Positions 51,345 to 59,736 of a DNA stretch of 64,000 nt are shown here, piece by piece. The position numbers were made by a program, and so were the translations under genes. Source of the stretch: Bacillota bacterium (GTDB lineage: Bacteria; Bacillota; Clostridia; Christensenellales; UBA1242); the NCBI GenBank assembly GCA_009780065.1, contig WRAS01000002.1, positions 1-64,000 on the forward strand, read 5' to 3'. The notes beneath the pieces are model-generated. The model worked only from the letters and a program-made list of their open reading frames with translations, was not told the origin of the DNA and searched no databases. Numbering within the stretch: position 1 is the first letter of the stretch; each line of letters begins with the position of its first letter.

Positions 51345-52550
51345 TTACGCAATTTTGAACTTTGAAATCACTTTTTGCACAGATGTCCAATATGTCAACC
51401 CGTCAATATCTTCACGCGCCACAAGGTCAACCTCGGCAACGGCTTTCCCGTTTCTGGTTACCACAACTTTTCCAAGTGCATCTGTATTTGTAAATGGTGC
51501 CTTTATACCCTCGTTAATCTCGATTTGCACAACTGGCTTAACTTTTTCACCTTTTTTTACCAGGTCGAAAAAATCATTTCGTGCAAATAAATCAACCTTG
51601 TCAACAAATGCATTTTTGATTTTAGCCGTTGCCATCACTGTTTCTTTGGACACAATTAACTCATTTTTGTAACTACCGAAAATATAATTCATCATGTCGC
51701 CACTTTCTGCAAAACGTGTTTTGCTGTCTGGTGCGCCAATGACAACCGCTATTGGTTTTAAATCGCCTCTGGTCGCGGATACCGCAAGACAATGCCCCGC
51801 TTCGGTTGTAAATCCGGTTTTTCCACCCGTCACCCCATCAAAGAAACGTGCATGACGATTGGTATTCGTAAGACCAGTCACCCTACCACATGGATGGGTC
51901 AAGTCATACATCCATGTCAGTTCATGTCTACCATAATAAGGTGATTTCATTGTATACGCATAAATCTTCGCAACATCCGCGGCCGTGCTGTATGCACCAA
52001 CTGCCGGCAATCCTGTAACATTTACATAGTTCGTATTCACCATTCCAAGTTTCTGCGCCAATGTATTCATTCTGTCCACGAATTCTGTTTCACTCCCTGC
52101 AATACGCTCGGCTAGCGCAACACACGAATCATTCGCGCTGGCGATTATAATCGACTTTATCAGGTCATCCACAACATACTCGCAATCAAAATCCAAGAAT
52201 GCTTGACTGCCGCCCATTCCACTTGCATTTCTCGAGACCATAATTTTTTCATCCAATGTAATTTCGCCCGCCTCCAACGCATCGTAAATCACAGCAAGCG
52301 TTGTAATTTTTACCATGGACGCAATTGGCAATTGTTTATCCGCATCTTTTGCAAATAATACCCTACCTGAATTAGCCTCCATCAAAAACGCCGACTTAGA
52401 AGTCAGAGTAAGGGGCGCTTCATCCACCGTTATATAGCCATTAGTTGCCGCGCACTCGCATGTATCACAGCAAGAATCAAGCAATAGCCCACCAATCACA
52501 GAAGAGCACCCCATCAACAAAACCAAAATTAATAATGATAATTTTCTCAT
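51345..52550 (-). CDS. dacF: D-alanyl-D-alanine carboxypeptidase, DacF/DacB-type (S11)
   Basis: About 401 residues from MRKLSLLILVLLMGCSS. The signal peptide ends in LMGC, a possible lipobox. The S11 motifs are SxxK in PIASMVKITT (Val in place of the common Thr), SxN in ASANDSCVALAE, and KTG in GGKTGFTTEAGHCL, with a C-terminal beta domain (PVVQIEINEGIKAPF). It trims D-Ala from peptidoglycan stems. A sigma-F/G-like promoter (GAATA, 17 bp, GATACTA) abuts the start, which argues for the spore-cortex member DacF. The frame extension to 52661 is rejected. Confidence 0.88.
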   Translation of the reverse strand: MRKLSLLILVLLMGCSSVIGGLLLDSCCDTCECAATNGYITVDEAPLTLTSKSAFLMEANSGRVLFAKDADKQLPIASMVKITTLAVIYDALEAGEITLDEKIMVSRNASGMGGSQAFLDFDCEYVVDDLIKSIIIASANDSCVALAERIAGSETEFVDRMNTLAQKLGMVNTNYVNVTGLPAVGAYSTAADVAKIYAYTMKSPYYGRHELTWMYDLTHPCGRVTGLTNTNRHARFFDGVTGGKTGFTTEAGHCLAVSATRGDLKPIAVVIGAPDSKTRFAESGDMMNYIFGSYKNELIVSKETVMATAKIKNAFVDKVDLFARNDFFDLVKKGEKVKPVVQIEINEGIKAPFTNTDALGKVVVTRNGKAVAEVDLVAREDIDGLTYWTSVQKVISKFKIA

Positions 52551-52555
52551 GACTG

Positions 52556-52584
52556 TAGTATCCGACATCCAACAAATTTTATTC
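52556..52584 (-). promoter_or_regulatory. Sigma-F/G-like promoter of dacF
   Basis: GAATA (52580-52584) and GATACTA (52556-52562) with a 17-bp spacer, 5 nt before the ATG. Each box has one mismatch to the forespore consensus. In B. subtilis, dacF is a sigma-F gene. Confidence 0.5.
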
Positions 52585-52683
52585 ACACAATATATTGTAT
52601 AATATGATAGACATATATCACAATATAACACACTATGTGAGACATCTGTCGTATTTTGCAACCATTTATCATATATATGAGAT

Positions 52684-53325
52684 ATGAAAAGATGGCAATT
52701 CCGTCGCTTTGGCTATGAAATGAAAAATAACGCCCAAACATCTTGGCACGAAAACAAATGGCTGGCATTCACTTTACTTGGATGCGCCATTGTGGGAATT
52801 ATTTTTGCAATCATTGCTATAAACGACCCATTACTCACCCATTTCCGTATTTCAATTGGTTTAATTGACGGAAATATCGTAAACGCAGCCAGCCCAGATC
52901 GTGGACCTTTTTCCTTTATATTCTCACGCTTTCTTGATTTTGGTTTTGCAATTTTGCTTGTAATACTTTTTTGCATGACAAAGTGGACATCATGGCTAAC
53001 TTTCCCATTCATCGCGTTCCGAGCATTTTGGTCGGTGATTAATTTATTCTTTATTGTGGACAGATTCGGATTTTTCCATGGGATGCCTTTATTTATTGTT
53101 TACCTAATTGTCTTTGTTTTCACAACGATAATATTTATCTGTGCATGTATATTTGTCCTTAAACGCGGAAGACTTTGCCGCTTGTATGGCTCACGCGTGG
53201 GTTACAATTGGAACGAAATTAAACGTGCCGTATTTGCAATTCTTACCGCGGTTGTCGTGGTTGCATTGATTGAATGGTTACTTTATTTTCTAATACTCTC
53301 CCGCCTTGCATTTGTAATAGTATAA
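52684..53325 (+). CDS. Polytopic membrane protein of unknown function
   Basis: The protein has 213 residues with five or six TM helices: WLAFTLLGCAIVGIIFAIIAI, FLDFGFAILLVILFCM, FPFIAFRAFWSVINLFFIV, FIVYLIVFVFTTIIFICACI, AVFAILTAVVVVALIEWLLY. The pattern of short hydrophobic hairpins is reminiscent of SpoIIM-type proteins, but I cannot confirm this. TATATA lies 6 nt before the ATG. It diverges from dacF. Confidence 0.6.
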   Translation: MKRWQFRRFGYEMKNNAQTSWHENKWLAFTLLGCAIVGIIFAIIAINDPLLTHFRISIGLIDGNIVNAASPDRGPFSFIFSRFLDFGFAILLVILFCMTKWTSWLTFPFIAFRAFWSVINLFFIVDRFGFFHGMPLFIVYLIVFVFTTIIFICACIFVLKRGRLCRLYGSRVGYNWNEIKRAVFAILTAVVVVALIEWLLYFLILSRLAFVIV

Positions 53326-53386
53326 GTTATTCCCATCACACTCATCACCTGCCTCCTGAACAATTACTTTAAATTTGGTTTTTAAA

Positions 53387-54547
53387 TTACGGAATCACAA
53401 AATCAATATATATTCCATATCCACGACTTGGGTCCCCCATTACTACGTGCGTAAGCGCCCCCACAATTTTCCCGTTTTGAATGATTGGACTACCACTCAT
53501 ACCATGGATTATGCCACCACTTGCATTAAGCAATTCCTTATCCATTATCTTTATAACCATACTTTTTGTACCAGGTGTTTTTTGAAAACGCGTCTTGACG
53601 ATTTCAATATCAAACTCGCGCACTGCGCCATCTAGCGTCGTTCGTAACTTGGCTTTACCTGGACGAACGTTATAGCGACTGGAAACCGGATACTTGACGC
53701 TTGAATTGGACAGAATCTCACTTTCACTGTAAAGACATCCGAATACACCTGCAAAATTACTACTGGTTATATCTCCTTGGATTGTTTCTGGTGTTTGTTT
53801 CAAATTACTTCTATATGAACCCACTTTCCTGCCTTCACTTTTCTCTATTCCAAAGATTCTACAATTATAGATTGTTCCACCACGTACATCCACATTGGTA
53901 CCTGTTTCAAAATCATTTAATTTATGCCCAAGCGAAGCAAAATTGTTATTTTCCGGATTAATATAGGTCAGTGTCCCCACCCCACTGGTTTCATCTTTTA
54001 ACCAAAGCCCCAGCGGCTTTTCTACCCTAATTTTTGTTTCAATGACTTTGCCCGCGCGTAAAACCTCGGCCGACATCATTCCCCTTTTTGGGGTTTTCGA
54101 AATAACGCCCTCAAAATCTTGGATACTATAAATAACTTCGCCATCTACCCTCCTTATTATATCGCCCTTCTTTAATCCATTCTCCTTGGAATCCACCGTT
54201 ACCAAGACACCATCTATCCCAGCAAGAAAACCAATCACCTGCCCCCCTGCGATAACCTTGTCAAATGGAAGTGGTTCAACCTTTATTTTTTTAACCGGTA
54301 TTATTCCAAACAGTTTCAGTTGGACAAATTTCTCGTCATCCTCACCCACCGCTGTTTCATAGTTTGAATTTTGCCGAAGAAAACGCGCATGCGGAACATA
54401 TATTGGTGCATTGCTGGAAAATTCGTCATACGTTAAACGAATTTCAGCCGGAAGCGCATTAGCCGCATAAATAGGCACCGCGATAAAGACCACAACAAAC
54501 GAAAAAATAAACATAGTAACAAAGGTGCCCAGAAAAAATTTCTTCAT
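53387..54547 (-). CDS. spoIVB: SpoIVB peptidase (S55)
   Basis: The protein has 386 residues. It is secreted by the forespore and triggers sigma-K activation by cleaving SpoIVFA. A signal-anchor helix (about 5-28) precedes a PDZ domain (KVIAGGQVIGFLAGIDGVLV, LKKGDIIRRVDGEVI) and the S55 domain with His in FASLGHKLND and the nucleophile Ser in GGIIHGMSGSPIIQNGKIVG. The upstream boxes GTATA (54578-54582) and CACAATA (54554-54560), 17 bp apart and 6 nt before the ATG, fit a sigma-F/G promoter, as in Bacillus. Confidence 0.95.
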   Translation of the reverse strand: MKKFFLGTFVTMFIFSFVVVFIAVPIYAANALPAEIRLTYDEFSSNAPIYVPHARFLRQNSNYETAVGEDDEKFVQLKLFGIIPVKKIKVEPLPFDKVIAGGQVIGFLAGIDGVLVTVDSKENGLKKGDIIRRVDGEVIYSIQDFEGVISKTPKRGMMSAEVLRAGKVIETKIRVEKPLGLWLKDETSGVGTLTYINPENNNFASLGHKLNDFETGTNVDVRGGTIYNCRIFGIEKSEGRKVGSYRSNLKQTPETIQGDITSSNFAGVFGCLYSESEILSNSSVKYPVSSRYNVRPGKAKLRTTLDGAVREFDIEIVKTRFQKTPGTKSMVIKIMDKELLNASGGIIHGMSGSPIIQNGKIVGALTHVVMGDPSRGYGIYIDFVIP

Positions 54548-54553
54548 AAGATT

Positions 54554-54582
54554 TATTGTGCATTTAATTCAACACAATATAC
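54554..54582 (-). promoter_or_regulatory. Sigma-F/G-like promoter of spoIVB
   Basis: GTATA and CACAATA on the minus strand, 17-bp spacer, one mismatch to CATNHTA. The gap to the ATG is 6 nt, so the message has almost no leader. Confidence 0.6.
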
Positions 54583-54600
54583 CAAGGTACAAGAAAAAAC

Positions 54601-54629
54601 TTGATTAACAATCCAAACTATGATAAAAT
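54601..54629 (+). promoter_or_regulatory. Promoter of the SRP RNA gene
   Basis: TTGATT (54601-54606) and TAAAAT (54624-54629) with a 17-bp spacer. Initiation near 54635 matches the 5' end of the RNA. Confidence 0.75.
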
Positions 54630-54634
54630 TATAT

Positions 54635-54898
54635 GTTGACTAGGTGGGGGCGTAGCGAACCCTTGTAGCCGTCACGCTAAGGCGGACCGAATACCTTGGA
54701 CCAGGGGCTGGGTATATTGTATTAATTTGCATGTGGTGATGTTGAAGTCAAGGCCCTATGCAATGGCAAAGCTGTGAATCGTGTCAGATGAGGAATCAAG
54801 CAGCACTAAGCATCCACGCCATGTGCCATAGATAAACTTTGGCGGAGTCATTACATACACATTTGTATGATGTATCCACTTCGACCCAAGGGTCAACA
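54635..54898 (+). ncRNA. ffs: Signal recognition particle RNA, long form with Alu domain
   Basis: About 264 nt. The 5' part GACTAGGTGGGGGCGTAGC followed by CCTTGTAGCC matches the Alu domain. The S-domain core is GTCAG-ATGA-GGAA-TC-AAGCAGCA at 54783-54806, the Ffh-binding helix 8 signature. The 5' end GTTGAC can pair with GTCAAC near 54890-54896, closing helix 5. This long form with an Alu domain is the Bacillus/Clostridium type rather than the 4.5S type of E. coli. It is followed by a terminator. Transcription is opposite to its neighbours spoIVB and the TVP38 gene. Confidence 0.92.
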
Positions 54899-54905
54899 CC
54901 ATTTT

Positions 54906-54931
54906 AAAAACCACCTAAGGGTGGTTTTTTA
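54906..54931 (+). terminator. Intrinsic terminator of the SRP RNA
   Basis: AAAAACCACC and GGTGGTTTTTT with a 4-nt TAAG loop, ending in a T-run, just after the closing helix of the SRP RNA. Confidence 0.9.
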
Positions 54932-55026
54932 TGACCTAAGAAAAATTGTTAGATTTTTCTGGTAAATGGTAAAAACATTAATAAAATTAAAGATATTTTT
55001 TCAACACAAACAAAGTTAGCATTTTT

Positions 55027-55965
55027 TTAAGTACTGGTATCCGCAATCATTTCATCAACAGCTTTTTTGATTTCTTTTTGTTTTTTCTTTGCCAATTCTT
55101 CTGCTTTGCGCTCTTCCTCTTCTACCGCCATTGCCGCCTTGTATGCTGCAAGCGCTGCGGTTGCAGCTTCTTTTGCTGCTATGGCCTGGTCTCTTTCATA
55201 TCTTCTTGGGTTAAATGTTTTATTAAAGAAACCAAGAAGAGTCTTGTGATAAATTACAAGCAGTACAATGTTAATAACAATTATGTTAACAATAATGATT
55301 TGTTCCCATAATTCAGTAGCCTCCAATAGACCTGGAACAACCAAACGATATACCAACAACACCCCAACCTCTATCGGGCGGAAAACAACAACAATCAACA
55401 TAAATTGCCAAAATTTCATCTTGGCAGCCCCACAAGTCAAACAAAGAAGGTCAGTCGGGAAAAATGGTATTAGAAACAACCATGGCACACCTTTTGTACC
55501 ATTCCGTTCAAACCACCCTAGACGCCTTTCCAGTGCATCTTTACTGAAAAGCCAGTAAAGCAATTTGCGCCCACCATATCTTCCAAGAAAATAAAGTGCA
55601 ACAGATCCAAGCAATACTGCCGGCACAGAAGCCAGAAACGTAATCAAAAAACTTTGGTTAAAAAGGTTATATGCAATAATACTTACAAAGAAAGTGGTTG
55701 TTCCAGGCAAAAGATTCAACGTCAATGCCTGAGCCACATAAATAAACAGGAAAATAAGGAATAATGCCGCGCCTTGGGCACCCAAGTTAACAGGTTCATC
55801 ACTGAAAATATCCAAGTTAAACGCACGGAAAACAAAGTACATACCAATCGTGAATCCCGCAATCATAAAGAAAACAAAGACGAACTTTCCAATTCTGTGC
55901 TTTAAACTTAGATGCCTTTTATCGTCCAACGATGCCTCGTCAATCTTTTCGCTATTTCCGTCCAT
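55027..55965 (-). CDS. TVP38/TMEM64 (DedA-like) membrane protein with coiled-coil tail
   Basis: The protein has 312 residues with six hydrophobic segments: FVFVFFMIAGFTIGMYFVF, ALFLIFLFIYVAQALTLNLL, a re-entrant loop LLPGTTTFFVSIIAYN (the SNARE-assoc/VTT motif), FLASVPAVLLGSVALYFLG with GRYGGRKLL, and VPWLFLIPFFPTDLLCLTCGAAKM. A long Ala/Glu/Lys-rich coiled-coil tail (EAATAALAAYKAAMAVEEEE) ends the protein. Family members are linked to lipid transport or scramblase-like activity; the exact role here is unknown. Confidence 0.82.
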   Translation of the reverse strand: MDGNSEKIDEASLDDKRHLSLKHRIGKFVFVFFMIAGFTIGMYFVFRAFNLDIFSDEPVNLGAQGAALFLIFLFIYVAQALTLNLLPGTTTFFVSIIAYNLFNQSFLITFLASVPAVLLGSVALYFLGRYGGRKLLYWLFSKDALERRLGWFERNGTKGVPWLFLIPFFPTDLLCLTCGAAKMKFWQFMLIVVVFRPIEVGVLLVYRLVVPGLLEATELWEQIIIVNIIVINIVLLVIYHKTLLGFFNKTFNPRRYERDQAIAAKEAATAALAAYKAAMAVEEEERKAEELAKKKQKEIKKAVDEMIADTST

Positions 55966-56040
55966 AATTTCCCTTTCATATTGTATGGTTAATTAAACAA
56001 TTATATCATATCACCAAAAAATATTTTTGACAAGTGAGAT

Positions 56041-57846
56041 TTAACTAGCAAATTGCGAGTTATATAAATCCGCATAGAACCCGCCCTTGTCCAAAAGTTC
56101 CTCGTGTCGCCCACTTTCAACTATGTCTCCATGATTCATAACAAGTATAATATCCGCATTTTTAATGGTGGAAAGTCTGTGCGCAATAATAAAACTTGTG
56201 TGATTTATGGTTAACTTATCCATTGCTTCTTGAATAAGAATCTCGGTTCGCGTATCCACCGAACTGGTTGCCTCGTCCAGTATTAACAGTGGCGCATTTT
56301 TAACCATCGCACGTGCGATTGTAAGCAATTGCCTCTCCCCTGCACTGACACTGGTTTTTTCATCCAGTATGGTTTCATAGCCTTTTGGCAATGTTTTTAT
56401 AAAGTGGTGGATTCCCGCCGCTTTTGTTGCGTCTTTCAACACTTCATGGTCAACGATGTGCGCATTATTATATAGAAGGTTTTCTCGAACTGTACCTTCA
56501 AAAAGCCATGTGTCTTGCAATACCATTCCAAACAAACGTGCGACACTTTCGCGACTTAAATCATTTATACTTACACCATCTATTTTAATATCTCCGCCAC
56601 TGACTTTATAAAATTTCATCAGCAAATTAACCAAAGTCGTCTTCCCAGCCCCAGTTGGTCCCACAATCGCAACCTTAGACCCCGCCGGAATAGATACCGA
56701 GAAATTATTTATAACCGGCACACCATCCTTGTAGCCAAATTGTACATTAGTGAATTCAACCTGGCCTTTTACATTTTCCAGATTAGCCGTTAAATTACTT
56801 TCGTCTTCCATTTCTTCCTCGGCAAGAAAATCAAATACACGCGTAGACGCCGCAGCCGCCCTTTGCATATGTTGAAGACTCTCTGCAATATCCGCCAGTG
56901 GCCATGTAAACAATCGAACAAAAATCATAAAAGTCGCCATCACACCAAAACCAATTGTGCCATTAAACACTAAAACCCCGCCCACAATACATATTGCAAC
57001 AAATCCAATTTGTGCCATAAACATCATGATTGGCATCATAAGACCACTGAAGAATCCACTTTTCCAATTACTGTTGTACAATTCTTTGTTCAATTCATCA
57101 AATTCACCGCTGACTTGCTTACTTGCATTACATGTACGTACCACAGTATGACCGGTGTAATATTCTTCGATATGGCTGTTAACTTTTGCAAGATCTTCTT
57201 GCTGCTTGTCAAAGTGCTTTTGACTTTTTGTCATTATAATACCTGTAAGTGCGAATCCAATAAAACTGGTAACAATTGCAACCACCGCAAGCAACCAGTT
57301 CATGATAAACATGAAAACAATCGCACCAAGTGCCTGGGTCACCGCCGCCACAAATTGGACAATTGCAAAACTCATGGCTTGACTTATTGTGTCTGTATCA
57401 TTAGTTACCCGTGACAAAGTATCCCCAACAGGAGTTTTATCAAAGTATCCCAGCGGCAATTTGTTAACCTTGTGCGAAATTCTTCGCCTTAGCGTTATAC
57501 CAATTCCACCCACAACACCTGCAATAAGGAATTGACTTATGAAATTCAGAACCAACATCGACCCGTAAAAGATTGCAAGAACAATACCAATTTCCACAAC
57601 ACGGGTATGTGCACCCGGATCCCCAAGTACCCCCGCAAAGATGTAATCTACCATGTCTTCTATTCTAGATGTCCCAAGCAACAACAAAATCGCAGCAATC
57701 GCAGCAAAAATAAACGAGAAGGCGGTCGGCACATACCAAGGTCGTGAATAACGAATAATCTTTTTCCACGCAACAAAGAAACTTGGTTTCTTTGCATTTT
57801 CAACTACGGTTTCTTCTTTAACTTGTTCCAATTCATTTTCTTCCAT
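56041..57846 (-). CDS. ABC exporter half-transporter, B subunit
   Basis: The protein has 601 residues: six TM helices (about 25-340), then a nucleotide-binding domain with Walker A VGPTGAGKTTLVN, signature VSAGERQLLTIARAM, Walker B LLILDEATSSVD and the H-loop FIIAHRLSTI. The Walker-B Glu is intact. It starts 1 bp after the paralogous gene upstream, so the two form a heterodimer of the LmrCD/BmrCD type. Likely substrates are drugs or lipophilic compounds. Confidence 0.92.
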   Translation of the reverse strand: MEENELEQVKEETVVENAKKPSFFVAWKKIIRYSRPWYVPTAFSFIFAAIAAILLLLGTSRIEDMVDYIFAGVLGDPGAHTRVVEIGIVLAIFYGSMLVLNFISQFLIAGVVGGIGITLRRRISHKVNKLPLGYFDKTPVGDTLSRVTNDTDTISQAMSFAIVQFVAAVTQALGAIVFMFIMNWLLAVVAIVTSFIGFALTGIIMTKSQKHFDKQQEDLAKVNSHIEEYYTGHTVVRTCNASKQVSGEFDELNKELYNSNWKSGFFSGLMMPIMMFMAQIGFVAICIVGGVLVFNGTIGFGVMATFMIFVRLFTWPLADIAESLQHMQRAAAASTRVFDFLAEEEMEDESNLTANLENVKGQVEFTNVQFGYKDGVPVINNFSVSIPAGSKVAIVGPTGAGKTTLVNLLMKFYKVSGGDIKIDGVSINDLSRESVARLFGMVLQDTWLFEGTVRENLLYNNAHIVDHEVLKDATKAAGIHHFIKTLPKGYETILDEKTSVSAGERQLLTIARAMVKNAPLLILDEATSSVDTRTEILIQEAMDKLTINHTSFIIAHRLSTIKNADIILVMNHGDIVESGRHEELLDKGGFYADLYNSQFAS

Positions 57847-57847
57847 A

Positions 57848-59620
57848 TTACTTCCCTCCTTCCTTTAAAAACTGGGAATCATTTATCTCTTTGTATACAT
57901 CGCACTTCTTAAGAAGTTCCTCATGCCGACCAAACGAAACGATACGACCTTTATCCATTACATATATCTGGTCACAATCTTTAATTGTTCCCACACGTTG
58001 AGCCACAATTAATATTGTCGCACCAGCCAAGTCTTTCGCAAGCGCAGTACGCAATGTTCTATCCGTCTTATAATCCAACGCCGAGAACGTGTCATCAAAA
58101 ATGATTATTTCTGGCTTTCTGGCAAGAATTCGTGCAATAGCCAATCTTTGTTTTTGGCCACCGCTAAAGTTCTTCCCTACCTGGGATACTTCACTATTGA
58201 TACCGTCTTCTAATTTGCTTACAAATTCCCATGCCTGGGCAGTTTTCAATGCCTGCACAACCTCGTCATCTGTTATCTCACGTGCGCCGTTTTCACTAAT
58301 CAAGTGACCAAATGCAACGTTACTTTTTATTGTTCCACTGAACAATGTTGCAGTTTGCGGTACATAACCAACATGAGTATTAAGTTCTTCTAACGACATA
58401 TCTTTTACACATCTACCACCTATTAACACATCCCCGCAAGTTGCGTCATAAATTCGCGGCAACAAGTTTACCAGCGTACTTTTCCCGCAACCTGTTCCAC
58501 CTATAAAAGCAACGCGCGAACCCTTTTTAACTGAAAGATTAATATTACTAAGAACATTTTCCTCGGCACCCGGATATTTGAAATTCACATTTCTAAATTC
58601 AATATTTCCATTTCCCATCTTCAAAGGCACTTCCGATTTCGCCCCAACCACGGATGGTTTGGTTCTTAAGACCTCCATAATCCTGCGCCCAGAAACCATT
58701 GCGCGCGGAAAAAACACCAATACCATTATCAACATCATGAACGAAAAAATCACCTGAGACGAATATTGCGTGAATACCATTAAATCGCCGAAAAAGTACA
58801 TTGGCTCGTCCGTTCTACCACTGTCGATTACCCAACTTCCCACCCAATAAATCGCAGCAGTCATCGCAGACATCAAAAATCCAAAGAACGGCCAAAAGAC
58901 CCCGAGTGCCCTGTTAACAGTAACATTGTTTTTGGTCAAGTCTTTATTGGCTTTGTCAAATTTGTTTTGTTCAAAATCCTGCGCATTATACGCACGCACA
59001 ACACGGATACCTGTCAAGTTCTCACGCGCAACCTGGTTAAGGTTATCCGTTAATTTTTGAATTTTGAAAAACTTTGTAACACCGACTGCAATAATTATCG
59101 TCATAACAATCACAAGCAAAGCAATCCCGATTATGGTGACTATCGACAACTCCCAACTAACCCCAACTATTTTCATAATTGCCCAAATTGCCATTATTGG
59201 TGCACGAATTAAAACTTGGATTGCCATTATTGTAAAGATATTTACTTGGTTAACATCGTTGGTGCTTCGCGTAATTAAACTGGCTATACTAAACTTTTTC
59301 ATTTCACCAAGCGAGAATTCCCCTACCTTGCCAAAAACACGTTGCCTTATTCTTGCACTGTGACTACTGGAAACTATTGCCGCTATAAAAGCAACAATAA
59401 CAGTTGTAATCATACTGGCGACAGCGAATCCAACCATCAAACCACCATAGCGCCAAACATCACCTATATCCCCATCTCGCCCGCCTGTAACAATTAAAGT
59501 AATTTCACGCAAAAATTCTGGCACGGTCAATTCCAACCATACCCCAAGAACAATCAAGCCGCACGCAATAACCAGCAACAACCAATCGCGTTTGGAAAAC
59601 ATCGTAAAAAGTCTAAGCAT
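57848..59620 (-). CDS. ABC exporter half-transporter, A subunit with degenerate site
   Basis: The protein has 590 residues with six TM helices (about 10-310) and an NBD: Walker A IGGTGCGKSTLVN, signature NFSGGQKQRLAIARI, and Walker B IIIFDDTFSALD, where the catalytic Glu is Asp. Heterodimeric exporters typically have one such degenerate ATP site, which supports pairing with the next gene. TTGACT (59652-59657) and TATATA (59629-59634), 17 bp apart, lie 8 nt before the ATG, so it begins a two-gene unit. Confidence 0.92.
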   Translation of the reverse strand: MLRLFTMFSKRDWLLLVIACGLIVLGVWLELTVPEFLREITLIVTGGRDGDIGDVWRYGGLMVGFAVASMITTVIVAFIAAIVSSSHSARIRQRVFGKVGEFSLGEMKKFSIASLITRSTNDVNQVNIFTIMAIQVLIRAPIMAIWAIMKIVGVSWELSIVTIIGIALLVIVMTIIIAVGVTKFFKIQKLTDNLNQVARENLTGIRVVRAYNAQDFEQNKFDKANKDLTKNNVTVNRALGVFWPFFGFLMSAMTAAIYWVGSWVIDSGRTDEPMYFFGDLMVFTQYSSQVIFSFMMLIMVLVFFPRAMVSGRRIMEVLRTKPSVVGAKSEVPLKMGNGNIEFRNVNFKYPGAEENVLSNINLSVKKGSRVAFIGGTGCGKSTLVNLLPRIYDATCGDVLIGGRCVKDMSLEELNTHVGYVPQTATLFSGTIKSNVAFGHLISENGAREITDDEVVQALKTAQAWEFVSKLEDGINSEVSQVGKNFSGGQKQRLAIARILARKPEIIIFDDTFSALDYKTDRTLRTALAKDLAGATILIVAQRVGTIKDCDQIYVMDKGRIVSFGRHEELLKKCDVYKEINDSQFLKEGGK

Positions 59621-59736
59621 AACTATTATATATACACGATAGTTTAATTAAAGTCAAGAAAAGTTACGAGTCAATATATTGTATATTATGTTAGACACGA
59701 CACACTATACATTGATACTATGTCAAACATGCGTAA

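Noticed and set aside
54635..54898. tmRNA or RNase P RNA
   Set aside because: The Alu-like 5' part and GTCAG-GGAA-AAGCAGCA core identify SRP RNA. There is no tRNA-like end or tag frame.
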